From Opitutaceae bacterium (GTDB lineage Bacteria > Verrucomicrobiota > Verrucomicrobiia > Opitutales > Opitutaceae): 58,569 bases of DNA. Positions 19,159-27,990 of the stretch are shown piece by piece (within the stretch, counting starts at the first letter, position 1; every line of letters starts with the position of its first letter). Where the stretch lies: positions 1-58,569 of the forward strand of contig CANJNJ010000008.1 in NCBI GenBank assembly GCA_947474995.1, given 5' to 3'. The notes beneath the pieces are model-generated. The model was not told the DNA's origin. It did not search any database and saw only the letters and a list, made by a program, of their open reading frames with translations. The translations under genes and the position numbers were made by a program.

Positions 19159-19219
19159 GTCGTTCCGCCTTCGGGCGGACGGATTGAATTGTTCGGATTC
19201 CGCCTCAAGGCGGAACTAC
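19159..19219. repeat. 61-base paired-hairpin repeat (REP/BIME-like), copy 1
   Basis: It starts GTCGTTCCGCCTTCGGGCGG and ends CCGCCTCAAGGCGGAACTAC. Each end is itself a hairpin, and the two ends are also complementary to each other. It has the same length as the copies at 25091, 37714 and 57692. It lies between the isomerase stop codon and the SUMF1-like gene. Confidence 0.85.
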
Positions 19220-19332
19220 GAACTTACCCGCCTTCCGAACAACGCGGGGCACTCGCCAAGCGACAGCCCCGCCTGTCCCCAAGCTTTCGCGTTGCGACCG
19301 GCGTCGGGTCGGACCAAGCAATCTTCATCTCC

Positions 19333-20334
19333 ATGCCTACCCCTCCCTGGTGTCGCCTTGATCCCTTGCGTCTCAAAATCGCCGCCAGCCTCGTCGCCTG
19401 CTGGCTGGCCGGCTTTGAGCTTCGCGCCGTTGACACGCCGGATAAGATCACCGTCCCGGGCTTGAATCTCACCATGGTGAAAATTCATCCGGGCACCTTC
19501 ATCATGGGAAATCAGAAGGCCAACGGGGATAGCGACGAGAGCCCGGCGCATCCGGTGACGTTGACCAGGGAATTTTGGCTGGGAGCCACGACCGTCACGG
19601 TCGGGCAGTTTCGCCAGTTCATCGAGGCTACCGGGTACGTGACCGAACCGGAAATCAACCACACCGGGATCTTCGTCAAGCGAGACGACGCCGGGCCGCA
19701 GAAATATACGAGCTGGCGAAATCCGGCCACGCCCAATCTCCAGCAGACCGACGACCACCCCGTCGTCGGCATCAGTTGGAAGGACACCCAGCAATTCTGC
19801 ACGTGGCTCACCGACCGCGAGCGCGCCGGCGGCCGTCTGCCGGCCGGACACATCTACCGATTGCCGACGGAAGCGCAGTGGGAGTACGCCGCGAAGGCCG
19901 GCACCAAGGAAGATTTAGCCGACCCCAGCGAATACGCGTGGTACGTCGGCAATAGCGGCGGGGTGCCCCATCCCGTCGGATTGCGGAAGCCGAATCCATG
20001 GGGATTGTACGACATGCAGGGCAACGTGTGGGCCTGGGTCCACGACTGGTACGGCCAGTACCCCGCCACACCGGTTGTCGACCCCGAGGGCCCGACCTCG
20101 CCCGCCGATCCGGCAATTATTCGTCCTCTCCGGGAAATGCGCGGCGGCACCTGGAATGATCCCTTTGGGCACGGTCTCAACACGCCCAACCGCTGGGGCA
20201 CCTGGGGCATCTACGCGTCCAACTGGGTCAGCTTCCGCGTGGCGATCGGTCTGCCGCCTTCGCCCATTCCGCCGAGCCAGCGGGCGGTCTATCCGCCCGA
20301 CGGGCCGGTGGCTGCGCCGGCGCGCAAGCCGTGA
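19333..20334 (+). CDS. Exported SUMF1/EgtB/PvdO-family (formylglycine-generating-enzyme-like) protein
   Basis: A 333-residue protein. The ATG at 19333 gives a signal peptide (LKIAASLVACWLAGFELRA); the longer frame upstream runs into the repeat at 19159 and is rejected. FGE-sulfatase domain markers follow in order: MVKIHPGTFIMGN, HPVTLTREFWLG, HPVVGISWKDTQQFCTWL, YRLPTEAQWEYAA, NPWGLYDMQGNVWAWVHD, MRGGTWND and a terminal SFRVAI. The active-site cysteines of true formylglycine-generating enzymes are not seen near the C-terminus, so this is probably a carbohydrate- or ligand-binding relative. It is a single gene followed by the convergent DUF1552 gene. Confidence 0.88.
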   Translation: MPTPPWCRLDPLRLKIAASLVACWLAGFELRAVDTPDKITVPGLNLTMVKIHPGTFIMGNQKANGDSDESPAHPVTLTREFWLGATTVTVGQFRQFIEATGYVTEPEINHTGIFVKRDDAGPQKYTSWRNPATPNLQQTDDHPVVGISWKDTQQFCTWLTDRERAGGRLPAGHIYRLPTEAQWEYAAKAGTKEDLADPSEYAWYVGNSGGVPHPVGLRKPNPWGLYDMQGNVWAWVHDWYGQYPATPVVDPEGPTSPADPAIIRPLREMRGGTWNDPFGHGLNTPNRWGTWGIYASNWVSFRVAIGLPPSPIPPSQRAVYPPDGPVAAPARKP

Positions 20335-20450
20335 CGGGAGTTTCGGGTCGCGCCGGAATTTGTCTGCTTCGTCCGATAGCCTGATTACGCGGTTCGTCGT
20401 CGCCTGCCCGGAACGGCAGGGACCGGCGTCGGGATGAAACACCCGAAATT

Positions 20451-20532
20451 CCCGCTTCTCTCGAAGCGGGCGGCACGACGGCGCCGACCTGCGTGGCCAC
20501 CTCGGGTCGTGGCCCGCCGCAGGAGAGGCGGG
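20451..20532 (-). repeat. Dispersed repeat with 20-base hairpin, copy B (inverted)
   Basis: Read on the minus strand it starts CCCGCCTCTCC and ends CCCGCTTCGAGAGAAGCGGG, identical to the ends of the copy at 16460-16525, though the middle differs and is 16 bases longer. It occupies the 219-base gap between two convergent genes and may serve as a two-way terminator. Confidence 0.7.
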
Positions 20533-20553
20533 AAAACGTCCGGTTAACCTCTC

Positions 20554-21900
20554 CTACACCCCCGCCAGCCGCGTGCTCGCGTCGCCGAACCGATCGAGTT
20601 TCACGCCCATCCGATCCATCAGCGACAGGTACAAACTGCAGAGCCGGCGATTCTCGTCGCCCGAATCGGCATAGTCGAGGAACCGGCCGGTCTCGAGCGT
20701 TCCGCCCAACCCGCCCGCCGTGAGCACCGGGACCTTTGTGTTGTCGTGTTTGCTCCCCGACCACATGTTCGACATGAATACGAGGCACGAATTATCCAAC
20801 ACGGTGCCTTCGCCCTCGGGCATCGAGGCCAGCTTGTTGATTAGGTAGGCGTACTGGCTCGTGTAGTATTGGTTGATCCGCAGGAATTCGTCCGACGTAT
20901 CCGAATGGCTCGCGAGGTGATGCGCCAGCTTCACATTGAGGAACGGATAGAACAGTCCGGAAATATCGCGGCACAGCAGCAGCGTGGCGATGCGGGTCTT
21001 GTCCGTCTGAAACGCCAGCGCGAGAATGTCGCACATCAGCCGCATGTGCTCGCGGATGTCCTCGGGCAGCCCGTTGTCGGGCCGCTTCATCAGGAATGTC
21101 GGCGTGCTGCCGCCCTGCGCGTTCGCGTCGGCCTTGGCCTTCGCCGCCCGCATGTTTTGCGCGCGCTTCTCCACTTCGCGCACGCTCGTCAGATACTCGT
21201 CGAGCTTGGCCTTGTCCGTCGCGCTCACCTGCCGCTCCAGCGTCGCCGCCTGATCCATCACGCGATCGAGCACGCTCTGGTTGCGCATGCTGCCGCGGTT
21301 TTCCAGGAGGCTGTCGAACGCAAGCGAGGGATAGACCTCCATCGGCACGGGCGACGTCGCGTTCTCCCACGAGATGTGCGAGCTGTAGGCCATCGAGAAA
21401 TTGCTCTCGTGATACCCCGTCACCGGCTGCTCGCAGCCGAGCACCATGCTGGGCTGCACGGTCTGGTCGCCAATCCGGCTCGCCAGCATCTGATCCATGC
21501 TCACGCCGCCATGCAATTCGGCGCCCTTGGTCAACGGCACGCCCGAAAGGAGATTGCCCGTCATGCCCGGGTGAATGCCGACGCCCGTCGCGGCCTTGTT
21601 GAAGAGGCCTTTGACGAAATTAATCTTCCCCTTGAACGGCTCGAGCGGAGCCAGGCTGGGTCCGAGCTTGAACGTCTCGCCCGCCCCTTCGGCCCACCAA
21701 TGCGTCGGGTTGACGCCGTTCGCCATGAACAAAACCGCCAGCCGCCGCGGCGTGGCCGCAGGCGCCCCGCCCTTCGTCATCGGCTCGGCGCCCCAGACGG
21801 GCAGCGACTCGAGCCACGGCAGCGCCATCACGACCCCGGCACCGCGCAGGAAGCGCCGACGGGAAATTTGGTGGGGGTTCATCGCGTGGGAAATTTTCAT
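20554..21900 (-). CDS. DUF1552 Tat-exported protein
   Basis: A 448-residue protein with a twin-arginine signal (SRRRFLRGAGVVMALPWLESL). A second ATG at 21882 (MNPHQISRRRFLRG) is equally good as a start. The body has DUF1552 marks: RRLAVLFMANGVNPTHWW, LDEYLTSVREVEKR, FQTDKTRIATLLL, HHLASHSDTSDEFLRI and VLDNSCLVFMSNMWSGSKHD. These resemble the alkaline phosphatase-like fold of the related DUF1501 proteins. The function is unknown. It starts 9 bases after the DUF1592 cytochrome gene ends, so the two form an operon. The same pairing is common in Planctomycetota and Verrucomicrobiota. Confidence 0.9.
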   Translation of the reverse strand: MKISHAMNPHQISRRRFLRGAGVVMALPWLESLPVWGAEPMTKGGAPAATPRRLAVLFMANGVNPTHWWAEGAGETFKLGPSLAPLEPFKGKINFVKGLFNKAATGVGIHPGMTGNLLSGVPLTKGAELHGGVSMDQMLASRIGDQTVQPSMVLGCEQPVTGYHESNFSMAYSSHISWENATSPVPMEVYPSLAFDSLLENRGSMRNQSVLDRVMDQAATLERQVSATDKAKLDEYLTSVREVEKRAQNMRAAKAKADANAQGGSTPTFLMKRPDNGLPEDIREHMRLMCDILALAFQTDKTRIATLLLCRDISGLFYPFLNVKLAHHLASHSDTSDEFLRINQYYTSQYAYLINKLASMPEGEGTVLDNSCLVFMSNMWSGSKHDNTKVPVLTAGGLGGTLETGRFLDYADSGDENRRLCSLYLSLMDRMGVKLDRFGDASTRLAGV

Positions 21901-21909
21901 GGGATTGGG

Positions 21910-24900
21910 TTATTCGCTTTCGGGGTCAGGGGCGGTACGCTTGGTCAGGAACTGGCGGCTCGTCACCATGCCTTCGATCAAGTCGTTGAAGTGATAGCCT
22001 CCGGCGGTGAGCTTCTTGTGCAGGTCGGCGACGACCAGATCGTCCGAGAGAATCAGGCTTCGCCCTAGGGCATAGACCATCATTTTTCGGCAGAGGTTGT
22101 CGAGGTATTCGTCCTGCACTTTGGTTCGGAAATAGGTCCGCAGTCCCGCGAGCCCCGTGCCCTCACTCCCGTCAGGAAAAGAAGCGCGCGTGTCCACCGG
22201 CCGGCCCGCCAAATCCAGGGTGCGCACCTCGCCCACCGGACCGAAGCCCTCGAAGACCAGACCGAAGGAATCGATCTTGTCGTGGCAACTCGCGCAGGCC
22301 TTGTCGTCCCGATGGCGCGCCAGGGTCTGGCGCACCGTCAGGTCGCCCATCTTGGTTTCGTCCGTGGGGATGACGGGGACATTCGGCGGCGGCGGCGGGA
22401 TGCGCTCGCCCAGCAATTTCGACACAACCCAGTTGCCCCGCTTCACCGGGCTCGTCCGCAGGCCGGGCGCATTCTTGGTCAGGAACGCCGCCATCGGCAG
22501 CACGCCCCCGCGGCTAAACTTGCCGGCGCCGTCGATCTTGGCCCACTCGTGCGCCGCGCCGGTCGGCACCGGCATGCCGTAGTGCTGCGCCAGGATCGGA
22601 TTAACAAACGTGTAGTCGCCGTAAACGAAATCGAGCACCGAGCCATTCCGTTTCACGATGTCGATGAAGAAGCGCACGGGCTCCTCGAACATCGCCTCGC
22701 GCAGCTCGTTCGTGAACGTCGGAAACCGCTCGCGGTCCACCGCGTTGTGCTCCTCGAAGCGGCGGATATCGAGCCAGTTGCCGCCGAATTCCTTCGCCAA
22801 ACCCCGCACGCGATCATCCTGCAGCATTCGCCTCACCTGGGCCACCAGCACTTCCGGCCGGTGCAAGTCTCCCTCCGCCGCCCGCGCCATCAGTTCCTGA
22901 TCGGGCATCGTCGACCACAGAAAATAACTCAGCCGGTTGGCCAGCTCGTACTCCGTCAGCGGTTGCACGGGCCGGGCCACGGGCTGGTCGGCCTTCGGCA
23001 GGGCGAACCGGTACGAAAAGCCGGGCGCCATCAGCAGGCTCACGACCGAGTCGCGAATCGCCCCCTCGTGGTCGAGCTTCTCGGCCCGCAGCTTGCGATA
23101 GAAACTGAGAATGTCATCCCGCTCTGCCGCCAACAACGGCCGGCGATAGGCGCGCTCGGCGAAGGTCAGCAGCGACTGCAGATGGCTCGGTTCCGCCGCG
23201 GTCCGCGCCTGCTCCAACGCGCGAATCGATCCATTGATGGTGACAAAATAATCCCGCACCGCCTTTAACGCCGTCTCGTTCAACTCCAGCTTTTCCGCCT
23301 TCACCACGAAGAGCTTTGCGAGCTCCTTGATCTTCGCTTCGCTGGTGATGTCGTCGTCCTCGGAGCGATAGAGGTTGAACTCCGGCGTGATCATGAAGCT
23401 CGGCGGCTCCGCCCGTTCGAACCAGATGAACTGCTTGAACTGCCGCAGCGGCGCTAGCGTGATGAAATCGAGTTTCGCCCAAAGGGCGTCCAACTCCCGC
23501 TTGTCCGCCTGATCGAGCACCAGTGCACACAGCGGCTCGTCGTCCCGAAAATAGCCCATCTGGCTGTGAAAGCCCGCCGTGAGCAGGCGGTGCCCCGCCA
23601 AGTCCGAGGCGATTTCCTTCGGATTCGTCAGAAACATCCGGGCCCGCTCCGCGATATAGAAAGCATCGGGGAAGGTCTCGCAGAACCGCTGGAACGAATC
23701 CTCGTAAAGCTCCCGGGCCTTCTCTCCCGCGGGGATGAGCATGCGCGGATCGGAAATTTCGTACTCCGACATGTCGATCCGCTGCGCGTTGCCCGCATAT
23801 CTCATCCGGTTCGCGGCGTATTGCTGATCCTTCCAGAGCACCAGGGTCTGCGAGCCCGCGGCAACGATCTTGCCGTTCGCCACGAGGTTCGGGAATTCCC
23901 TCTGCACGTAGGGTCGGAGCTCCACGATGAAATCACGCAGCGCCACGCACCCCGCGCGCACGCCCTTCGGTTCCCGACCTGCCGCCGGCGGCGGCAGGTT
24001 CCGCCAGCGCGCCTGAAGGGCCGCCATCGGCCCGACTTCCTCGTCGCGCGCCGTCACCACGCTCCAAATCTGCTCAAGATATTTGGGACTCAGTCCCGCC
24101 TCCTTCGCGATTTCGGCGAGTTTGGCGCTGGGTCGACCCAGGGCCGCGCGATGCTGAAACCGCCACGCCGCAGCAAAGAAGTCCGCGTAGTCGAGCGATT
24201 GACGTCGGTAAAAATCGACGATCCGATGGACCGCGTATTTATCGCGATCCTCCTCCGTCACCATCGGATGGGGCGCAAAGACGAAGCCCCGCGGATTGAA
24301 AACAATGTGCTCCGCCACCAGCCGCGCGGCATCGAGATATTTTTTGATCAGCGCCGGCGACATCGCCAGCGACTCGCCCGAATTGTCGAACCCGGCTCCG
24401 TTCGCCGGATCCACCGGAAATTCCCGCGTTGGCCGGATATCGACGCCCGTCAGATCCCGAATCGTGTAATCATACTCCGCGTTGCTCAGTCGCCGGGCCA
24501 GCACCACCCCCGGCTCACCCGCGTTGCGCTCCGCCTCGTAAGTCCGCAGCGACTCGAGCCACGCGACCACCGGACGCACCTGCGCCTCATCCGGATGTTT
24601 CTTCGCCTCGTCCGGCGGCATTTCCTCCGCCTTGATCCGCTCCAGCACCTCGGACCAGCGATTCAGGTTTTTTTTCACCGACGCGAACGTGGTGAAGGTG
24701 CTCAGGTCCAGTTCGGCCTTGGGTTTGTCGCTCCCATGGCAACTCGTGCAATAGGTCTCCACGAACGGATGAATCGTCTCGCGAAAACCCCGGTCGAATT
24801 CTGCCGCCTTCACGTCCGGTGCCGCGACCGTTTTGGCCAGCGTCGAGCCCGCGGCAGGCGGCGGTTTCGCCACGGACTGTGGGGCCGTGCACGCGCTCCA

Positions 24901-24963
24901 GCCAACCGCGACGGCGACAGCCAGCAGCACAGGAAGCACGATAATCGCAGGGTGTTTTCGCAT
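21910..24963 (-). CDS. Multidomain exported c-type cytochrome-like protein (DUF1587/1592/1588/1585/1595)
   Basis: A 1017-residue exported protein starting MRKHPAIIVLPVLLAVAVAV; the codons upstream of 24963 are non-coding and include the 61-base repeat. A first heme-binding CTSCH is at residues 72-76. Then DUF1587 (LARRLSNAEYDYTIRDLTG), a long middle region, DUF1595 (FAERAYRRPLLAAERDDI), DUF1592 (YELANRLSYFLWSTMPDQEL), DUF1588 (RGGVLPMAAFLTKNAPG; second CASCH at residues 890-894) and DUF1585 (YALGRSLILSDDLVVADL) at the C-terminus. These are the Planctomycete PSCyt-type proteins. The two CxxCH motifs imply an extracytoplasmic redox role, but the reaction is not known. Confidence 0.92.
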   Translation of the reverse strand: MRKHPAIIVLPVLLAVAVAVGWSACTAPQSVAKPPPAAGSTLAKTVAAPDVKAAEFDRGFRETIHPFVETYCTSCHGSDKPKAELDLSTFTTFASVKKNLNRWSEVLERIKAEEMPPDEAKKHPDEAQVRPVVAWLESLRTYEAERNAGEPGVVLARRLSNAEYDYTIRDLTGVDIRPTREFPVDPANGAGFDNSGESLAMSPALIKKYLDAARLVAEHIVFNPRGFVFAPHPMVTEEDRDKYAVHRIVDFYRRQSLDYADFFAAAWRFQHRAALGRPSAKLAEIAKEAGLSPKYLEQIWSVVTARDEEVGPMAALQARWRNLPPPAAGREPKGVRAGCVALRDFIVELRPYVQREFPNLVANGKIVAAGSQTLVLWKDQQYAANRMRYAGNAQRIDMSEYEISDPRMLIPAGEKARELYEDSFQRFCETFPDAFYIAERARMFLTNPKEIASDLAGHRLLTAGFHSQMGYFRDDEPLCALVLDQADKRELDALWAKLDFITLAPLRQFKQFIWFERAEPPSFMITPEFNLYRSEDDDITSEAKIKELAKLFVVKAEKLELNETALKAVRDYFVTINGSIRALEQARTAAEPSHLQSLLTFAERAYRRPLLAAERDDILSFYRKLRAEKLDHEGAIRDSVVSLLMAPGFSYRFALPKADQPVARPVQPLTEYELANRLSYFLWSTMPDQELMARAAEGDLHRPEVLVAQVRRMLQDDRVRGLAKEFGGNWLDIRRFEEHNAVDRERFPTFTNELREAMFEEPVRFFIDIVKRNGSVLDFVYGDYTFVNPILAQHYGMPVPTGAAHEWAKIDGAGKFSRGGVLPMAAFLTKNAPGLRTSPVKRGNWVVSKLLGERIPPPPPNVPVIPTDETKMGDLTVRQTLARHRDDKACASCHDKIDSFGLVFEGFGPVGEVRTLDLAGRPVDTRASFPDGSEGTGLAGLRTYFRTKVQDEYLDNLCRKMMVYALGRSLILSDDLVVADLHKKLTAGGYHFNDLIEGMVTSRQFLTKRTAPDPESE

Positions 24964-25090
24964 CGGAATTTTTGGGGCCAACTGGCAACGCCAGCCTTCG
25001 GCGTCGGACGGGTCCGGCGGCAAAGCGAACCCGAGTCTAGGCGACGACCGCCCGCGCGCGGCGAGCACAAACTTTTCACGCGCAACGTTT

Positions 25091-25151
25091 GTCGTTCCGC
25101 CTTCAGGCGGAAAGATTGCACCACCCGGATTACGACGAAAGGCGGAACGAC
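25091..25151. repeat. 61-base paired-hairpin repeat (REP/BIME-like), copy 2
   Basis: It runs from GTCGTTCCGCCTTCAGGCGG to AAAGGCGGAACGAC. The outer complementarity extends a few bases further on each side (CGTTTG/CAACG). The inner right arm is damaged (TTACGAC where other copies have TTCCGCC). It lies in the 251-base divergent gap between the DUF1592 gene and the cyclophilin gene, in their shared promoter region. Confidence 0.85.
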
Positions 25152-25214
25152 CAACGCAGAGGTCGACGCCCATCCCTTCCTTGACTCGCCAATCCGGGTG
25201 TTAAGAAGTGAGGG

Positions 25215-25859
25215 ATGCCCCTCGCCAGAAACTTTCCCTCTCTGCGCCTGCCCCGGACCCGGTCCCTCCCGCTGGCCCTCGCCCTTGGTCTGCTTCTCAC
25301 CAGCGGTTGCCGGCCTTCCTCCGCGGAAAAGGCAAAAGCACCCGAAACGCCCAAAAGCTCCGGCGGCCTCCATGCCAGCATGGAAACGGACAAGGGGACC
25401 ATTGACATCGAATTCCTCCCGGAAATGGCCCCCAAAGCCGTCGAAAATTTCCGGCTGCTCGCCGAACGCGGCTACTACAAGGGCGTGATTTTCCACCGCG
25501 TCGTCAAAGGGTTCATGATTCAGGGCGGCGATCCCACGGGCACCGGACGCGGCGGCGAAAGCGCGTTTGGCGGCGTGTTTCCCGATGAAATCAACCGCAG
25601 CTCCGTCGTCTACCAGCGCGGCTACCGCCGTGGCATTGTCGCCATGGCCAATTCCGGACCGAACACCAATGGCAGCCAGTTTTTCATCATGCATCAGGAT
25701 TACCCCCTGCGCCCCAACTACGTGATTTTCGGCCACGTCACCAAGGGCATGGAAGCGGTCGACACCATCGCCGAAGCCCCCACCTCGATGGGAAATGATG
25801 GCGACACCAGCAAGCCGCTCACCCCCGTCGCGATTCGTGGGATCAAAATTCTGCCTTGA
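25215..25859 (+). CDS. Peptidyl-prolyl cis-trans isomerase, cyclophilin type, lipoprotein
   Basis: A 214-residue protein with a lipoprotein signal (LALALGLLLTSGC, lipid Cys at the end of the lipobox) and a Ser/Lys/Pro linker. The cyclophilin core follows: METDKGTIDIEFLPEMAPK, GVIFHRVVKGFMIQGGDPTGTG, GIVAMANSGPNTNGSQFFI and NYVIFGHVTKGMEAVD, including the active-site Arg of FHRV and QFF. It catalyses proline isomerisation of proteins in the cell envelope. It is transcribed alone or with the dienelactone hydrolase 126 bases downstream. That gap holds only pyrimidine-rich text. Confidence 0.95.
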   Translation: MPLARNFPSLRLPRTRSLPLALALGLLLTSGCRPSSAEKAKAPETPKSSGGLHASMETDKGTIDIEFLPEMAPKAVENFRLLAERGYYKGVIFHRVVKGFMIQGGDPTGTGRGGESAFGGVFPDEINRSSVVYQRGYRRGIVAMANSGPNTNGSQFFIMHQDYPLRPNYVIFGHVTKGMEAVDTIAEAPTSMGNDGDTSKPLTPVAIRGIKILP

Positions 25860-25985
25860 GCATCTTTGTTCGCTCTCCTGACACCCGAAGACCCTGAACC
25901 GGTCGCCGGGCTCCCCTCCTGACTCCTTCCCTCCTGGCTCCTTTTCCACCCCCAAAACCAAAACAAACCAAACCCCAAAGTAATC

Positions 25986-26879
25986 ATGGAACGCAAGACG
26001 GCCAAAGACTTCGACCAGGAGCTGCTCTATTTGTACGATTTCTACGTTCACGGTAAGATCGACCGCCGGACCTTTCTGGAACGTTCCGCCAAGTTCGCCG
26101 TCGGTGGGCTCACGGCAGCCGCGCTCCTGCAAATGCTTTCACCCAATTACGCCTTCGCCGCCCAGGTGCCGCAGGAGGACAATCGGGTAAAGTCGGAATA
26201 CCTGAAATACCAGTCACCCGCCGGCAGCGGGGAGATGCGGGGTCTTTGCGCCCGGCCCGCCAACGCCAAGGGCAAGCTCCCCGGCGTCATCGTCGTCCAC
26301 GAAAACCGCGGCCTCAACCCGTACATCGAGGACGTGGCCCGCCGCGTCGCCCTCGCCGGCTTCGTGGCCTTCGCCCCCGACGCGCTTTACCCCGCCGGTG
26401 GTTATCCCGGCAACGACGAGAAGGGCGTGGAAATGCAGCGGGCGCTCAAGCCCGAGAACATCATCGAGGATTTTGTCGCCGCGACCGAATTCCTGTCCAA
26501 GCACGCCGACTGCAACAGCAAGATGGGCGTGGTCGGGTTCTGCTTCGGCGGCGGCATGGCCAATCGGCTCGCGTGGCGCCTGCCCAACCTCATCAAGGCC
26601 GCCGCCCCTTACTACGGCGGCCAGCCGAAGCCCGAGGAAACGGCGAAAATCAAGGGCGCCCTGCTCATTCACTACGCCGGCCTGGACACCCGCGTCAACG
26701 CCGGCTGGCCGGCCTACGAAGGCGCGCTCAAGGCCGCGGGCGTGAAATACGAAGCCTTCATTTATCCCGACGTGAATCACGGTTTCCACAACGACACGAC
26801 GCCCCGCTACGACAAGTCGGCGGCCGAACTTTCGTGGGGCCGCACCGTCGAGTTCTTCAAGAAGAACCTCGCCTCGTAG
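25986..26879 (+). CDS. Tat-exported dienelactone hydrolase family protein
   Basis: A 297-residue alpha/beta hydrolase. A polar N-terminal stretch of ~27 residues precedes a twin-arginine-like signal (DRRTFLERSAKFAVGGLTAAALL), an arrangement also seen in other DLH proteins annotated as exported. Catalytic triad: nucleophile Cys in GFCFGGGMANRL, Asp in GLDTRVNAG and His in NHGFHND. The substrate may be any ester or lactone. The stop codon TAG is part of the GTAG that opens a hairpin repeat (26876-26899), so the natural C-terminus may have been set by that repeat. Confidence 0.93.
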   Translation: MERKTAKDFDQELLYLYDFYVHGKIDRRTFLERSAKFAVGGLTAAALLQMLSPNYAFAAQVPQEDNRVKSEYLKYQSPAGSGEMRGLCARPANAKGKLPGVIVVHENRGLNPYIEDVARRVALAGFVAFAPDALYPAGGYPGNDEKGVEMQRALKPENIIEDFVAATEFLSKHADCNSKMGVVGFCFGGGMANRLAWRLPNLIKAAAPYYGGQPKPEETAKIKGALLIHYAGLDTRVNAGWPAYEGALKAAGVKYEAFIYPDVNHGFHNDTTPRYDKSAAELSWGRTVEFFKKNLAS

Positions 26880-26899
26880 CGCCGGTCTTCGACCGGCGC
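26876..26899. repeat. 24-base GTAG hairpin overlapping a stop codon, copy 1
   Basis: GTAGCGCCGGTCTTCGACCG and on to GCGC: a GTAG head followed by a perfect hairpin (GCGCCGGTC/GACCGGCGC). The TAG is the stop codon of the hydrolase. A T-rich TAGTTTTA follows, so it may also stop transcription. A near-identical copy lies at 52276. Confidence 0.8.
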
Positions 26900-26907
26900 A
26901 TAGTTTT

Positions 26908-26964
26908 AGGTGTAAGGATTAAGGCGTAAGGCAAGGAAGGGCCGCCCCTTCCCCTTACACCTTA
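26908..26964. repeat. Palindromic TAAGG/CCTTA element
   Basis: AGGTGTAAGG (26908-26917) pairs with CCTTACACCT (26953-26962), and an inner GGAAGGG/CCCTTCC hairpin lies between. It resembles the palindrome inserted in purL at 10431-10502. It lies between convergent genes and may end both transcripts. Confidence 0.6.
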
Positions 26965-27044
26965 CTCCCAAATCATTGCACCCCGTTTGAGGGGCGGCCG
27001 GAAAGCCCATCCGGCCAAAGCACGGTGAAGAATCTTCCCGGCGA

Positions 27045-27287
27045 TCAGTTCCCCGCCGGCGGTTTCGTCCCGTAGTGCGGCAACAGCTGCTTGATGTGCC
27101 CCTGGATGATCGCGCCGATCGTCTCGGCCGGCAGCTCCCGCTTGTGCAGTTCGAAGATCGCGACCAGCAGGGCGAGTTCGATATCCACCTTCTTCGGGCT
27201 CGCGGCCTTCATTTCCGCCAGAATCTCGAGGGCCTTTTTTTCGGCATTCTTGTAATCGAAGAAATTCTGTTCCGTCGGCGTCGCCAT
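27045..27287 (-). CDS. Small helical protein of unknown function
   Basis: An 80-residue protein starting MATPTEQNFFDYKNAEKKALEI. It is mostly amphipathic helix (EILAEMKAASPKKVDIELALLVAIFELHK) and ends with a Pro/Gly tail. The codon frame runs upstream to 27467, but that part is out of style and overlaps the HIT pseudogene, so the ATG at 27287 is used. No family is recognised. Its neighbours give no clue. Confidence 0.65.
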   Translation of the reverse strand: MATPTEQNFFDYKNAEKKALEILAEMKAASPKKVDIELALLVAIFELHKRELPAETIGAIIQGHIKQLLPHYGTKPPAGN

Positions 27288-27450
27288 GATTAAAGAGGTT
27301 CGACAAACCCCGCCGCCGTCAAGAGTCCACTCCCCCCCTCCCTCGCCATGCGCGCCCCGCTCACCCACCTCGTCGCCGTCGTCCAGGCACCTCTCTGTCC
27401 GCCCAGTCGGCCGACTACACCAAGAAAAAACTGAAAAGCTCGCCAAGCCC

Positions 27451-27822
27451 TCGCCCTTCGAAGTCATGATCGCCGGCCAGTCGAATCAGAAAATCGTCGA
27501 CCAAGACGAGTACGTCGTCCCCTTCGCCGGACTGCGCCCACCGGCGCCCGTCCCTTTTCTCATCGTACCGAAGAACAGAATCCCGACGCTCAACGACGCG
27601 ACCGAGGCGGACGCGCTGCTCCTCGGCCGCCTGCTCCTCGCGGGAAATAAAATCGCCCACGACTAGGGCATCGCCGAGTCCGGCTACCGGCTCGCGCTCC
27701 ACAACAATGAAGACGCGGGCCAGTCGGTGTTCCACCTCCACGTCCATCTACTCGGCGTCATGAACCTCGGCCCGACGGTCCCGCAAACCTACTCCGCCCC
27801 CCCTCCCTCCGATCAGAAATAG
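27451..27822 (+). pseudogene. Decayed HIT-family (histidine triad) nucleotide-binding protein gene
   Basis: The frame reads DEYVVPFAGLRPPAPVPFLIVPKNRIPTLNDA-like HINT text, then LLLGRLLLAGNKIAHD, then an in-frame TAG at 27664-27666, then GIAESGYRLALHNNEDAGQSV and the histidine triad HLHVHLLG. In intact HINT proteins these parts are continuous, so the stop splits the gene before its catalytic triad. The N-terminal REIPAK-type motif is also scrambled (AGQSNQK) and no sensible start is seen upstream. HINT proteins hydrolyse AMP-lysine-type phosphoramidates. Readthrough of the TAG is possible but unsupported. Confidence 0.8.
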
Positions 27823-27990
27823 CCCGGGCCTACACTCCGCATCCCCGCCTCATCTTTCCGCGGCCCTCGCCCCACCCAACCCGCTTCGTTCCGCGCGACG
27901 TCTCCGCCTGTTTGTCATCTAATAGATGACAAACGTCGAAGGCCGGTTTCGGGTACGGTGGGGCCGAGGAGCGGAATGGTTTCGGGCAAA

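Noticed and set aside
19189-19332. A longer N-terminus for the SUMF1-like protein
   Set aside because: The upstream codons run through the 61-base repeat, and the signal peptide begins at the ATG at 19333.
24964-25173. Extension of the DUF1592 protein to an upstream start
   Set aside because: The extra residues are translated from the 61-base repeat and lack similarity to the signal peptide that starts at 24963.
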